DNA from: Jiella mangrovi
Lineage (GTDB): Bacteria; Pseudomonadota; Alphaproteobacteria; Rhizobiales; Rhizobiaceae
Assembly (NCBI RefSeq): GCF_017815135.1
Contig: NZ_JAGJCF010000018.1
Span: 1-64,000, forward strand
Direction of reading: 5' to 3'
DNA length: 64,000 bases
This document shows positions 37,830 to 47,669 of the stretch, in pieces. The position numbers were made by a program, and so were the translations under genes. Under the pieces are notes generated by a model that was given only the letters and a program-made list of their open reading frames with translations, was not told the origin of the DNA and made no database searches. The first letter of the stretch is position 1, and each line of letters opens with the position of its first letter.

Positions 37830-38834
37830 TCAGCCGCGGTCGGGCATATCCGTCGGCGGCATCGGCGGACGCGGGCCCCTGGGGCCATCGCCGCCAGGGC
37901 CACCCGGGCCACCCGGGCCGCCGGGGCCTCGCGGACCCGCACCCATGTCGCCACCCGGCGACATGGGGCCGCGCGGCCCTGGCCGGTGGTCGCCGCGCCC
38001 CTTGCCGCCGGGGCCCTTGCGGCCATGATCGCCCATGTGGGCTTCACGGCGCATGTCGCGCATCATCGAGCGGATGAGGCCGCGGGCCGTGTCGATCTGT
38101 TCCGGCGTCAGGGTGGATTCCAGATCGGCGAGCGCGGATTTCATCTGCTGCGCCTTGTCGCCGGCGTCGATGGCCCGGTCCGCGAAGCGATCGAGCATGC
38201 GGAAGGCAAACAGCTCGCGGCTTCCGGACTGGCCGGGGGCGTCGGCGGTGTCAGGCGCCTGAGCGTTGTCCGGCGCCTGAGCGGTGTCGTCGCCCTCAGG
38301 AGCATCGGCGTCGGGCCCCTGAGGAGCCCCCGGGCCAGCTTGTTCCGGCCCCATGCCAGGGCCGCCAGGCCCCATCCCGCGCGGTCCCATGGGAGGCCGC
38401 GGAGGCTGCATCGCCTCGGCGAAGTTGATGAGCGAGGCGGTGAACTTGCGCCAAGTCGCCATCTGCTCCGGCTGGATGCCGATGCCGGTCTCGAGCGCGG
38501 CGAGCGCTCCGGCCAGCTTGGCCGGCGACATCATCATGTCGCCATGCGGCCCGCGGCGGCCATGTCCGCGATGGCCCGGGCCGCCATGACGGCCGCCATG
38601 ACGCCAGTCCTTGCGACCGCCATCGAAATTCTGGGCGAGCCGCATCGGAGCGTTCTGTCCATCGTTCTGGCGCATCTCCTGCGCCTTCTGAGGGTTCGAC
38701 TGCGGGGCGGCCTGCGCGAAGGCGCTGGTTCCGGCAAGCGCCGCCGCCAGGATCGCGCCCGTGGCCATCTTGGCGCGGCGGCCAAACATGCCGTTCCCGC
38801 CGGATGCGTTCACATGGTCTCGAAATGATCTCAT
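37830..38834 (-). CDS. LTXXQ (Spy/CpxP-like) periplasmic protein with collagen-like tail
   Basis: 334 residues. Signal peptide about 1-40 (ending TSAFAQAAPQ). A helical region (about 100-130) follows, then a low-complexity Pro/Gly and Ala-Pro-Asp linker (about 145-200). Next is a helical segment with the LTXXQ-type motif LTPEQIDTARGLI (about 240-255) and an Arg/Met-rich helix. The tail (about 270-334) is Gly-Pro rich with runs of G-P-G / G-P-R triplets resembling collagen. Spy/CpxP relatives are periplasmic chaperones or stress sensors acting on a two-component system; the adjacent divergent OmpR/EnvZ-like pair fits that. ATG 38834, with GGAG 7 bases upstream, is preferred over GTG 38837. Confidence 0.7.
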   Translation of the reverse strand: MRSFRDHVNASGGNGMFGRRAKMATGAILAAALAGTSAFAQAAPQSNPQKAQEMRQNDGQNAPMRLAQNFDGGRKDWRHGGRHGGPGHRGHGRRGPHGDMMMSPAKLAGALAALETGIGIQPEQMATWRKFTASLINFAEAMQPPRPPMGPRGMGPGGPGMGPEQAGPGAPQGPDADAPEGDDTAQAPDNAQAPDTADAPGQSGSRELFAFRMLDRFADRAIDAGDKAQQMKSALADLESTLTPEQIDTARGLIRSMMRDMRREAHMGDHGRKGPGGKGRGDHRPGPRGPMSPGGDMGAGPRGPGGPGGPGGPGGDGPRGPRPPMPPTDMPDRG

Positions 38835-39075
38835 CACTGATCTCCTCTAATTCGAGTGATGAAAGAGACATAGGCAGCACTTGTTGCGAGGGTGCGGCGA
38901 AAGATTGCCGAATATCGCCCGGAAGGGATTGATTTGTTACGCTGTGTATCGAAGACCGCTGCAGCAATACGGAGTTACAAAGCGGATCCCGGCCGAGCGT
39001 GTCAGAGGCCTCCGCACTGGGCTAGACGGTGAGAGCGAGGCCGAATGGCCGCCGACATTTCCGGGACGAGAGACA

Positions 39076-39807
39076 ATGACCCAACCGAACATCCTCGTCG
39101 TCGACGACGACCCCGAGATCTGCCGCCTCCTCGGCAAGTATCTCGACGGACAGGGCTTCCGGTGCCAGCTGGCGGCCAACAAGCGGCAGTGTCAGCAGCG
39201 CCTCGCGGATTCCCGCGTCGATCTCGTGGTTCTCGACGTCATGCTGCCGGACGGGTCCGGCCTCGACATCTGCCGCGAGATCAAGGACGAGCGGCCGGAC
39301 CTCGCGGTGATCCTGCTCACCGCCCTCAAGGAAGACGTCGACCGGATCATCGGGCTCGAACTCGGCGCCGACGACTATCTCGGCAAGCCCTTCAACCCGC
39401 GCGAACTCGCGGCCCGGATCCGCGCCGTCCTGCGTCGTGGCAGTTCGGCGGCGCCGAAGGAAGAGCGCACGGCGCCCGCCTACCGGTTCGAGGGTTTCAC
39501 CGCGATTCCCGAACGGCGCAGCCTCAGCGACCCCGACGGCACGGACGTGCCGCTGACCGGCGCGGAGTTCGATCTTCTGATGATCTTCCTCGATCGGCCG
39601 GGCCGGGTCCTCTCGCGCGAAATCCTGATGGATCTCCTCCATGGTCGGTCCGTCGATCCGTTCGACCGCTCGATCGACGTGACGATGAGCCGTCTGCGCC
39701 GCAAACTCAACGACAACGGCGTCTTCCGTCTCTTCAAGACCGTTCGCAATGGCGGCTATCAGTTTGCCGCGCGCGTCGAACGCGAGGAAGACGAGACTCA
39801 GCCTTGA
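39076..39807 (+). CDS. OmpR-family response regulator
   Basis: 243 residues. Receiver domain (1-120): acidic pocket D10/D11/D12, phospho-acceptor D54 in VLDVMLPDGSG, T82 and K104 (GKPF). The C-terminal winged helix (about 140-230) has LTGAEFDLLMIFLDRPGRVLSRE and VRNGGYQF. Transcription regulator, partner of the overlapping histidine kinase. The inner ATG at 39076 starts the receiver fold; the frame to 38881 is not needed. Divergent from the LTXXQ protein, a plausible target and periplasmic modulator. Confidence 0.93.
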   Translation: MTQPNILVVDDDPEICRLLGKYLDGQGFRCQLAANKRQCQQRLADSRVDLVVLDVMLPDGSGLDICREIKDERPDLAVILLTALKEDVDRIIGLELGADDYLGKPFNPRELAARIRAVLRRGSSAAPKEERTAPAYRFEGFTAIPERRSLSDPDGTDVPLTGAEFDLLMIFLDRPGRVLSREILMDLLHGRSVDPFDRSIDVTMSRLRRKLNDNGVFRLFKTVRNGGYQFAARVEREEDETQP

Positions 39808-41063
39808 AGTCCCTACGGTTTCGCCTCGCGCTTCTGCTTCTCGTCTCGGTCCTCGGTGTCGTCGCCCTGGCAGCTCTGGTGTCGCTGACGATGCTCGACC
39901 GGCCCGATCGCGACAGCTTTCGCAGTACCTTCGCCGAAGAGGTGCGCATCGTCACCACCGTCCTGCGGGAAGATCCGACGGCGGCGGATCGGCTGGGGAT
40001 CACGATCGGCCCCGAGCCGACGCGGGAACCCGACGACTTCGTCCGCGACCGCAGGGGTATTGTCGAGGGCCTTTCGGCACAGGGCCTGCAGACAGATGTG
40101 CGGATCATCGGCGATCCTGCTTCGCGCACCCGCCAGATCGCCTTCGAGATCACGCCGGGCCGCTGGGCCTATCTGCCCTATCCGGGCTTTCCGCCTCGCA
40201 ATCTCTACGGCTTCATCACCTACCTCGCCGTTCTTGCGGCCGGTGTCGCGGCGGTCTCGATCTTCGCGGCGACCAAGATGACCCGGCCGCTCGTCATCCT
40301 CGACGAAGCGGTCCTGACCGTCGGGCCCGACGGCCTGCCGGCCCATGTGCCCGAGGACGGCCCGGCCGAGGTGCGCGCGACGGCATCGGCGCTCAATCGG
40401 CTGACGGCGCGGGTGCGCACCGCCGTCGAAAGCCGCATGCGCCTCGTCGCCGCCGCCGGCCATGATCTCAGAACGCCGATGACCCGCATGCGGCTACGGG
40501 CCGAATTTCTGCCCGACGAGGAACGCGAGACCTGGCTGAAGGACCTCGAGGAGCTCGACCGCATCGCCGACAGCGCCATTCGCCTGGTGCGCGAGGAGGT
40601 CGAACCGCAGGCGGCCGAGCCGGTGCGGCTGAAGCCGCTGCTTGCCGAGATCGTCGGCGAACTCGGCGAGATCGGCCGCTGCGTGGCGCCGCCCGCGCAG
40701 GCGGTGCCCGATCTCGCCGTTCTCGGCCGTCCGCTGGCTTTGAAACGCGCCCTGCGCAATCTCATGGAAAACGCCGCCGTGCATGGTGGCAATGCGCGGC
40801 TCGCGCTTGGCCGCGAGGGCGGCTTTGCCGAAATTGTGATCGAGGACGACGGACCGGGCATCCCCGAGGACATGCTGGAGCGCGCCTTCGAGCCGTTCTT
40901 CCGCGTCGATCCCGGCCGCCGCAAACTGAAGCCCGGCGCCGGGCTCGGCATGGCGATCGCAAAGGAGATCGTCGATCAGGCCGGCGGCACCATCGCCATC
41001 GCCAACCGCCCCGAAGGCGGGCTGAGGCAGCGAGTCCGCCTGCCGCTGGCAGTGACGGCCTGA
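39804..41063 (+). CDS. Sensor histidine kinase, EnvZ-like
   Basis: 419 residues. Membrane segment 1 about 8-29; a periplasmic sensor of about 105 residues; membrane segment 2 about 137-157; a HAMP domain (TKMTRPLVILDEAV...); the dimerisation H-box with H220 in GHDLRTPMTRMR; and an ATPase domain with N-box LRNLMENAAVHG, G1 DDGPGIP and G2 GAGLGMAI. The start is TTG at 39804, overlapping the TGA of the response regulator as TTGA, so the pair is translationally coupled. The stimulus is unknown; envelope stress is suggested by the nearby LTXXQ protein. Confidence 0.9.
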   Translation: MKSLRFRLALLLLVSVLGVVALAALVSLTMLDRPDRDSFRSTFAEEVRIVTTVLREDPTAADRLGITIGPEPTREPDDFVRDRRGIVEGLSAQGLQTDVRIIGDPASRTRQIAFEITPGRWAYLPYPGFPPRNLYGFITYLAVLAAGVAAVSIFAATKMTRPLVILDEAVLTVGPDGLPAHVPEDGPAEVRATASALNRLTARVRTAVESRMRLVAAAGHDLRTPMTRMRLRAEFLPDEERETWLKDLEELDRIADSAIRLVREEVEPQAAEPVRLKPLLAEIVGELGEIGRCVAPPAQAVPDLAVLGRPLALKRALRNLMENAAVHGGNARLALGREGGFAEIVIEDDGPGIPEDMLERAFEPFFRVDPGRRKLKPGAGLGMAIAKEIVDQAGGTIAIANRPEGGLRQRVRLPLAVTA

Positions 41064-41067
41064 CCCC

Positions 41068-41841
41068 TCAGCGCCCGGCGGACTCCTTGCGGAAGCGTTC
41101 CTCGATCGCCGGGTCCGGCGGCGGCGGGGTCAGATCGACGCCCTCCGACAGCTTGTCCGCGATATGGGTGAGCGCGCTGACGCGGGCGTATTTCTTCTGG
41201 TTGGCCGGCACGACGTGCCAGGGCGCGTTGGCCGTATCGGTTCGCGCCAGCATGTCGTTTGCGGCGGCGAGATATTCGTCCCACTTTTCCCGGTTGCGGA
41301 AATCCTCATAGGTCAGCTTCCAGCGTTTCAGCGGGTCCTCCAGCCGCTTTTCGAAGCGCTTCAGCTGTTCGTCGGGATCGATGTAGAGGAAGGTCTTGAT
41401 GACCTTCGTGCCTGCGTCGGTGAGCATCGCCTCGAAGGCGTTGATCTCGCCATAGGCGCGGCGCCAGGCCTTTTCGTCGGTAAATTCCTCCACCCGCTCG
41501 ACGAGCACGCGGCCATACCAGGAGCGGTCGAAGACGGCGATCTCGCTCGCCTGCGGCAGGCGCTCGAAGAACCGCGCGAGATAATGCCGGGTGCGATCCT
41601 CCTCGCCCGGCGCGCCGATCGGCCAGACCTTCAGCCCGCGCGGGTCGATGACGGAGGACATGCGGCGGATCGTGCCGCCCTTGCCGGCCGCGTCCCACCC
41701 TTCGAAGACGATGACGGCCTTCCTGTGATGAAAGAGGTAGGCCTGATGGATCGCCAGGAAGCGCGTCGTCAGCTCGGCCATGCGCTCGTCATAGGCGTCG
41801 CCGTCGATCCGCGCCGACATGTCCAGTTGCTCGAGTTTCAT
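41068..41841 (-). CDS. ppk2: Polyphosphate kinase 2 family protein
   Basis: 257 residues. Uses polyphosphate to phosphorylate nucleoside di- or monophosphates. Walker A is GWDAAGKGGTIRRM (about 48-61); the Walker B region has FDRSWYGRVLVERVE; the lid region is about 150-200. A single-domain, class I-like PPK2. The ATG at 41841 follows a GAAGAG box, and 20 upstream in-frame residues are rejected. Tail to tail with the kinase gene, with only 4 bases between the two stops. Confidence 0.92.
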   Translation of the reverse strand: MKLEQLDMSARIDGDAYDERMAELTTRFLAIHQAYLFHHRKAVIVFEGWDAAGKGGTIRRMSSVIDPRGLKVWPIGAPGEEDRTRHYLARFFERLPQASEIAVFDRSWYGRVLVERVEEFTDEKAWRRAYGEINAFEAMLTDAGTKVIKTFLYIDPDEQLKRFEKRLEDPLKRWKLTYEDFRNREKWDEYLAAANDMLARTDTANAPWHVVPANQKKYARVSALTHIADKLSEGVDLTPPPPDPAIEERFRKESAGR

Positions 41842-42020
41842 GCCGGTCTCTTCTCCTTCATTCCAGCGCGACGGCGGCACTGCGTTCCGCCTATGGCACA
41901 TATCTGTTCACCGCTGCTTCGGGCATATGGTCTTGGCGCCGCGCATCGCCATGTGCAAAAGAGGCCAGATCCTCCCTCACCTCGCATGGCCCACCTCCGG
42001 CACGAGGACTTGCCCGTTCC

Positions 42021-43190
42021 ATGAATTCGACCGTCAAGCTTCTCCTCGGAGGAAGCCTCACCCTTGCCATCGTGATGGGCGTCGGGCGCTTTCTCTACAC
42101 CCCGCTCCTGCCGCTGATGCAGCGACAATACGGCTTTGGACCCGACGTCGCCGGCTTGATCGCCAGCGCCAACTTCGCCGGCTATTTCGCCGGCTCGATG
42201 CTGGCTGCCCTCGCCTCGCGCGGGCTCGCCCGCCGGATCGCCTTTCAGGCCGGCCTGGTGGCGAGCGTCGCCACCACCATCCTGATGGGCTTCACCTCGG
42301 ATCTGACGGTGTGGCTCGTCCTTCGCACGATCTCCGGCATCGCCAGCGCCTTCGCGATGATCTCGGCGGCCGGCATCGTCGCCGACCAGCTCGCCAAGGT
42401 CGGCGAGGAAGGACGCCTTGCCTGGGTGTTCGGCGGCGTCGGCGCGGGAATTGCGGCCTCAGGCCTGGTCGTCCACCTGCTCGTCGAGACGTTGGCGTCC
42501 TCGACGCTGTGGGTGCTGATCGGTGGGCTGACGGCGGCGCTGGTTCCGTTCGTGCTCGTTCTGTTGCGCGAAAGGCCGTTGCCGCCATCGCGGCGCCCGG
42601 CCGATTCCCGCCGGCGGGTGGCGCGCGCTTTGCCCTTCTGGCCGCTTTTGGCGGGCTATACGCTCCAGGGTCTCGGCTATTCGGTCTTCGCGACTTTCAT
42701 CGTAGCCCTGATCAAGTCCCGTCCCGGCATCGAGGCGCTCGGCGACTGGGTGTGGATCATCACCGGCCTTTCCATTCTGCCGAGCTGCCTGTTCTGGTCG
42801 AGGATCGCCGAGCGGATCGGATTTTCGATGGCGCTGGTCATCGCCTATGTGGCGCAGATCGTCGGCGTGGCTCTGCCGGTGGCGAGCGGCGCGCCGGTCG
42901 CGGCGATCCTCGGCGCCGTGCTCTTCGGCGGCACCTTCATCGCCATCACGCTATTGACCATGCCGCTCGGCCGGCACGGGCTGGGAGGCCGGGGCTTTGC
43001 GGTGCTGACGGCCGGTTTTGGCCTTGGCCAGATGATCGGCCCCTATGTCGCGGGCCTCCTCGTCGCCGGGGAAGCGGACTACACCCTGCCGCTAGCGGCC
43101 TCGGCCGGCGTTCTCACGCTCGGCCTGATCGCCGTCGTCCTTGCGATCCGCGGCCGAAGCGATGCCCCGAAGCCGCGTATGCCGGACTGA
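42021..43190 (+). CDS. MFS transporter, YbfB/YjiJ type
   Basis: 389 residues with about 12 transmembrane segments. The N-terminal signature MGVGRFLYTPLLPLMQRQYG and the following ANFAGYFAGSM loop define the YbfB/YjiJ subfamily of major facilitator exporters. Inner membrane; the substrate is unknown. ATG 42021 gives a normal N-terminus. Single gene between ppk2 and otsA, convergent with the latter. Confidence 0.88.
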   Translation: MNSTVKLLLGGSLTLAIVMGVGRFLYTPLLPLMQRQYGFGPDVAGLIASANFAGYFAGSMLAALASRGLARRIAFQAGLVASVATTILMGFTSDLTVWLVLRTISGIASAFAMISAAGIVADQLAKVGEEGRLAWVFGGVGAGIAASGLVVHLLVETLASSTLWVLIGGLTAALVPFVLVLLRERPLPPSRRPADSRRRVARALPFWPLLAGYTLQGLGYSVFATFIVALIKSRPGIEALGDWVWIITGLSILPSCLFWSRIAERIGFSMALVIAYVAQIVGVALPVASGAPVAAILGAVLFGGTFIAITLLTMPLGRHGLGGRGFAVLTAGFGLGQMIGPYVAGLLVAGEADYTLPLAASAGVLTLGLIAVVLAIRGRSDAPKPRMPD

Positions 43191-43232
43191 GGGGGCGCGG
43201 CTCGCGCGCTTAAAGCACAAGCCCCGCAGCGA

Positions 43233-44669
43233 TCAGGACGGATGCGCCTCGGCAGCGGCCTCGGCTTCCGGACCATCCTCGTCGTTGCCCGCCTGTTCGA
43301 GCCGCTGAAGGAAGCTGTCGCACCAGTGGGCCGACGTGCCGTGGAACACGGCTTCACGCATCTGTTCCCACCGCCGCTTGCGCTCCTCGAGCGGCATCGT
43401 CAGCGCCCGCTGCAAGGCTCTTGCGACATCGTCGGTCGAATAGGGATTGACGACCAGCGCCTCCCGCAATTCCGCGCGAGCTCCGGCAAAACGGGACAGG
43501 ATCAGCACGCCCGGATCTTCCGGGTCCTGGGCCGCGACATATTCCTTGGCGACGAGGTTCATGCCGTCGCGCAGCGGCGTCACGAGGCAGACCCGGGCGG
43601 CGCGATAGATACCGGCCAAAGCCCGCCGGGTGAAGCCACGGGTCATGATCTGAAGCGGCGTCCATTCGAGCGTCGCGAACCGGCCGTTGATGTGGCCGGC
43701 GAGTTCCTCCAGCTCACGCCGCAGCTCGACATAGGCGTCGAGTTCGGAGCGCGACAGCGGCGCCACCTGCAGGAACTGCACGTTGCCCCGGTTTTCCGGA
43801 TATTCCTCGAGCAGCCGCTCGAAACCCTTGAACCGCTCCACGAGACCCTTGGAATAGTCCATGCGATCGACGCCGATGATCTGCAGGCGATCGCCGACCA
43901 TGCCGCGCACCATCTCCTCGTGTTCGCCGGCTTCCGGCGAGACGGCAAACCGGGCGTATCCCGGCGCATCGATGCCGATCGGGAAGGTGTCGGCGACGAC
44001 GATCCGGTCCCCCACCTTGATCCGGTGGCCCGGCAGCTTCTCGCCGCCAAGCTCGCGCACGCAGAAATTGGTGAAGTTGCGCCGGTCGGTGTCGGTCTGG
44101 AAGCCGATCACGTCATAGGCGAGCATGGCGCGCACGATGTCGTGGCTCGCCGGCAGGGCCGTGAAGATTTCCGGCGCGCAGAACGGGATGTGGAGGAAAA
44201 AGCCGATCTTGCCCTTGAAGCCGCACTGGCGCAGCTCCGAGCCCATGTAGAAATAATGATAGTCGTGGATCCAGACGAGATCGTCATCCTCGATCTGGGA
44301 GGCGAGACGGGCGGCAAAACGCTGGTTGACCGAGCGGTAGACGCGATCCGATTGGCGATCGAACTGGGCGAGGTCGAGACGATAGTGCAGCAGGGGCCAG
44401 AGCGAGCGATTGGCGTAGCCGTAATAGAATCCATCCAGCTCCTCTTCGCTCATGTCGATCGTCTTGAGGGCGACGTCGCCCTCGATCTCGGTGACCGCCT
44501 CGCTGAACGTTCCCTTGTCGGAGGTGTTGCCGCTCCAGCCGAACCACAGGCCGCCGCGCCGCTTCAACGCATCTGACAGTCCCACGGCGAGCCCGCCCGC
44601 CTTGCCCTCGTCGTTCAGCGGCCCGACACGGTTCGACACCGCGACCAGCCTGCGCTGCCCCTCAGCCAT
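43233..44669 (-). CDS. otsA: Alpha,alpha-trehalose-phosphate synthase (UDP-forming)
   Basis: GT20 enzyme joining UDP-glucose and glucose-6-phosphate to trehalose-6-phosphate. 478 residues. Features: [22 protein letters not shown] (N-terminal donor loop), [15 protein letters not shown] (about 133), [10 protein letters not shown] (about 155), [15 protein letters not shown] (about 263) and the C-terminal [14 protein letters not shown] with the nucleotide-binding acidic residues. The inner ATG at 44669 with GAAGGGAG upstream is the start. Follows otsB by 52 bases in one operon; trehalose is a compatible solute and stress protectant. Confidence 0.95.
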   Translation of the reverse strand: MAEGQRRLVAVSNRVGPLNDEGKAGGLAVGLSDALKRRGGLWFGWSGNTSDKGTFSEAVTEIEGDVALKTIDMSEEELDGFYYGYANRSLWPLLHYRLDLAQFDRQSDRVYRSVNQRFAARLASQIEDDDLVWIHDYHYFYMGSELRQCGFKGKIGFFLHIPFCAPEIFTALPASHDIVRAMLAYDVIGFQTDTDRRNFTNFCVRELGGEKLPGHRIKVGDRIVVADTFPIGIDAPGYARFAVSPEAGEHEEMVRGMVGDRLQIIGVDRMDYSKGLVERFKGFERLLEEYPENRGNVQFLQVAPLSRSELDAYVELRRELEELAGHINGRFATLEWTPLQIMTRGFTRRALAGIYRAARVCLVTPLRDGMNLVAKEYVAAQDPEDPGVLILSRFAGARAELREALVVNPYSTDDVARALQRALTMPLEERKRRWEQMREAVFHGTSAHWCDSFLQRLEQAGNDEDGPEAEAAAEAHPS

Positions 44670-44721
44670 CGTCTCCCTTCCTTCTCTTTTCTCCGGCCAA
44701 GGCAACCCGGCCGTTCGTTGA

Positions 44722-45450
44722 TCAGATTCCGCAAACATCCAGCCAATGATGGACATCGGCGACGTTCGCAAGCCGGTACCCGGCAACGCTGTCCTTGGTC
44801 CCGACCTTCACCGCGACACCGCCCATATCCATCACCGTCTGCAAGGCGAACTCGTCCGTCGTGTCGTCGCCGAGATAGACCGGGATCCGTCCCTCGAAGG
44901 GGGCCGACGTCATGAAGTCCGCCAGCGCCCTGCCCTTGTCCATCCCGGCGGGATGAACCTCGACAATGTTGTCGCCCTCCATCACGACGAGATCGTCGCG
45001 GTCCCTCGTCGCACGTTCCATCACGCCTCGCGCGACGTCCGCAAGGTCCGGCGCCGTGCGAAAATGAAGGACGAGCGCCGTGCCCTTGTCTTCCAGCGAC
45101 AGCCGCTGGTTCTCTTCGAGCGTCGGCGCAAGCGCGTTGCGGACGGGATCGAGAGCGTCCGGCGCCATCAGGAATTCGGTCTCGCCGTCCGGTCGCACGC
45201 GGCGCTCCAGCCCGTGCACGCCCGCCGCGGCAAAGGACAGCGGCGAAAGGAAACGGTCGAGGTCGGAGATCCGCCGGCCGGAGACGATGGCGAGCGCGCC
45301 GGAAAGGCGATCCGTCATTTCCTGCAGCCGCTCGACGCGGTCCCGTGCGAGCGCGACACTGTCCGGATCGTCGACCAGCTCGACGAGCGTGCCGTCGAAA
45401 TCCAGGAACAGCGCATGGGTCTGAGGGTCAATCGCAGGAGGGCGCTTCAT
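44722..45450 (-). CDS. otsB: Trehalose-6-phosphate phosphatase
   Basis: HAD-superfamily phosphatase that finishes trehalose synthesis. 242 residues. Motif I is FLDFDGTLVELV (nucleophile and acid aspartates, about 15-26), motif II IVSGR (about 60), motif III K in MDKGRAL and motif IV GDDTTDEFAL (about 192). The ATG at 45450 has GCAGGAGGGCG upstream. Leads the otsB-otsA operon, directly downstream of the T6SS kinase gene. Confidence 0.93.
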   Translation of the reverse strand: MKRPPAIDPQTHALFLDFDGTLVELVDDPDSVALARDRVERLQEMTDRLSGALAIVSGRRISDLDRFLSPLSFAAAGVHGLERRVRPDGETEFLMAPDALDPVRNALAPTLEENQRLSLEDKGTALVLHFRTAPDLADVARGVMERATRDRDDLVVMEGDNIVEVHPAGMDKGRALADFMTSAPFEGRIPVYLGDDTTDEFALQTVMDMGGVAVKVGTKDSVAGYRLANVADVHHWLDVCGI

Positions 45451-45644
45451 CGGTCGGGTGGCTCGATTTCGGTCCGAAGGGTTCGATTTCGTCACCGCGG
45501 CAGATAGGGCGGGCGCCTGGATTTTGTATCGAAAAAGAACAGTGAGAGCGCCGCCTTCTGTCGCCGAAGGTGGCGCGGGGACCATCGGGCAAAGGCTCTG
45601 AAGGCAGATGATCCGAAGCGTTCAAACGCCTGGAAAATAGGACT

Positions 45645-47669
45645 TCACCGGTCGACGCGGAAGGCCCTGAGGCTGACCGATACGGGTATTTCCTTCTGGC
45701 TCAACCTTTCATCGAGCCGGGCAAAAACCGAGGCTGCGGCTGCCGGCAGATCCGGCAGAACCGTCTCGATCGGCGTCTTCGAGGTCATGACCATCATCAA
45801 CTGCCGGTCGCTGGCGTTCTCCTTGAGGTCGAACACCAGGCGAAGTCGCGCCTCGTCGCCACGCCGTCGGGCAAGGCCGCTGACGTCCTGGACGATGCCG
45901 CGACCATCGACGATCAGGATGGCGAGATTCGTTTCCCCGAGATTGTCGACCGTCGCATCCAGCGTCGCGCCGCTCCTGACGACATCGGTGGCGAGCGCAA
46001 TGCCTGCATGGGCGATGGCAGCCTTGCGGCGATCGGCGGCAAATTCGACGGCCGCGCACTGACGATCGACGACCGGGCGCAGGCCGATGTCCGGCTCGAT
46101 GCCGAAGCGGGACTGGAACTGCCTCAGCAGCCATTCGGTCGCGGCCGTGCCGTTGGCATAGGCGTCGATCCGCACCGAACTGTCGGACACGGCGGCCGGC
46201 ACGGCGTAAAAGCAGCGCCCGCCGTCGAAACCCTGGATGTAATCGACGAAGCGGGCGGTGTCGTCGACCGCTTCGGTCGGATCGGGTGGCGTTTCGATCC
46301 TGTCGGGCAGCTGCGGGGCAGGCCGGGCATCGTCCTGCCGCATGCCCGGCGACGGGCCGAGCATGGCCTGGTCTTCGCCGCGGCCCGGCCAGTCGCGATT
46401 GCGCTGGTCCGGCCCGATCACCGACGTCGCGTCACCGGCCCCCGCAGGATCAGTGCCCGCATCGCCCGTGCCCGCAAGACCGAACGGCGTCTGTCCCGCT
46501 TGGCCGGCTTCCGGCGCGGCCGGATCGGGCGAGGCGAAGAGCGTCTCGACGGCCGCACCGACCGGGCCGAACCAGCCCGGCCGCAAAGCGAGGAGCGCTC
46601 CGAGGCAGAGGACCGCGAGCGATGCCAGCACAGGCACCGCCCAGCGCCGGCCTTGCGCTGCCGCCGGTCTCGGCTTGCCGGCCGGAACGGAGCGCGGCGA
46701 CGGATCGCGGTCGAGAGGCCGGTCGTCGGTTTCGGACCGCCGGGGATCGGGCTCCGCCGCGCCGCCCTTCGCCTTTCTCGGGTGCCAGCCCCGATCGGCG
46801 GGCGCTTGCCCCGCCCCGTCGCCCGGCATGTCGATCAACGCCCCGCAGATCGTCGCCATGTCGGCGGGGCGATCGGCCGGGTCGGGCTGCAGCATCGCAG
46901 CGAGGAGAGCCCGCAGCGGCTGCGGCACGTCGGCAAGGTCGGGCACGGCGCTGCGCTTTTCCAGCCGCTCGTAGTCGCTGCCGTCCATCGGGATCGGCCG
47001 CCCCCTGAGCGCCGCGACGGCGACGAGGGCGAGGCTGTAGATATCCGACTTGGCCGTGACATCGCCGCCGAAACGGCCGAGCTGTTCGGGCGAGACGAAG
47101 TTGTACTTGCCGGCGAAGCTGCCGCCGAGGATCGTCTTGTCGCCGGGCCTTGCGGATTTGGCGATGCCGAAATCGATCAGCTTGGCCCTGTCGACGTCGT
47201 CCTCGGGCAGGATGACGTTGTCGGGCGCGATGTCGCGGTGAACGATGCCGGCACGGTGGGCGACGTCGAGACCGCCGGCAAGGCGCAACAGCAGCCGGCG
47301 GACGGCGCCGGGCGACAGCGGCCTTTCGACGGCGATCTCCTTCAGCGACCGGCCGGTCACATATTCCATGGCGAAATAGGCGCGGTTGAGCCGCCGGTCG
47401 ATCGACATGACATGGGAGCGCACGATCGCGTCGTGGGTCAGCCGCGACAGGGTTTCGGCCTCGCGCAGAAACAGCCGCATGAAGGTCGGGTCGCCGGCAA
47501 ATTCCGGCAGGATGACCTTGATCGCCACCGTCTCGTCGGTCGCGAGATTGCGGCCGCGATAAACCTCGCCCATGCCGCCCGCCGCCAGTAGCGCCTCGAT
47601 CGCATAGGTGTCGTTGAGCTCGGTGCCCGCCTCGAGGCGGCCGGACGCATGCGAGGGTCCGTCAGCCAT
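45645..47669 (-). CDS. ppkA: T6SS-associated Ser/Thr protein kinase, PpkA type
   Basis: 674 residues. N-terminal Hanks-type kinase (about 18-285): glycine loop LAAGGMGEVYRG, catalytic lysine in AIKVI, catalytic loop HRDIAPDNVIL, DFGIAK and an SPEQL activation segment. A Pro/Asp-rich linker precedes one membrane segment (about 345-365). The C-terminal periplasmic region (about 470-674) has C488 and C533 that may pair. In Pseudomonas and Agrobacterium, PpkA/PknA phosphorylates Fha or TssL to switch on the T6SS, and PppA reverses this. Starts inside the end of pppA (8-base overlap); last gene of the T6SS operon. Confidence 0.9.
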   Translation of the reverse strand: MADGPSHASGRLEAGTELNDTYAIEALLAAGGMGEVYRGRNLATDETVAIKVILPEFAGDPTFMRLFLREAETLSRLTHDAIVRSHVMSIDRRLNRAYFAMEYVTGRSLKEIAVERPLSPGAVRRLLLRLAGGLDVAHRAGIVHRDIAPDNVILPEDDVDRAKLIDFGIAKSARPGDKTILGGSFAGKYNFVSPEQLGRFGGDVTAKSDIYSLALVAVAALRGRPIPMDGSDYERLEKRSAVPDLADVPQPLRALLAAMLQPDPADRPADMATICGALIDMPGDGAGQAPADRGWHPRKAKGGAAEPDPRRSETDDRPLDRDPSPRSVPAGKPRPAAAQGRRWAVPVLASLAVLCLGALLALRPGWFGPVGAAVETLFASPDPAAPEAGQAGQTPFGLAGTGDAGTDPAGAGDATSVIGPDQRNRDWPGRGEDQAMLGPSPGMRQDDARPAPQLPDRIETPPDPTEAVDDTARFVDYIQGFDGGRCFYAVPAAVSDSSVRIDAYANGTAATEWLLRQFQSRFGIEPDIGLRPVVDRQCAAVEFAADRRKAAIAHAGIALATDVVRSGATLDATVDNLGETNLAILIVDGRGIVQDVSGLARRRGDEARLRLVFDLKENASDRQLMMVMTSKTPIETVLPDLPAAAASVFARLDERLSQKEIPVSVSLRAFRVDR

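Noticed and set aside
37860-38010. G/C triplet runs considered as a simple-sequence repeat or assembly artefact
   Set aside because: The frame is kept and gives a collagen-like Gly-Pro tail consistent with the protein's Pro/Gly linker.
46008-47591. 527-codon plus-strand frame opposite ppkA
   Set aside because: Shadow; Arg/Gly/Asp-rich without domains, whereas the minus strand has a full kinase.
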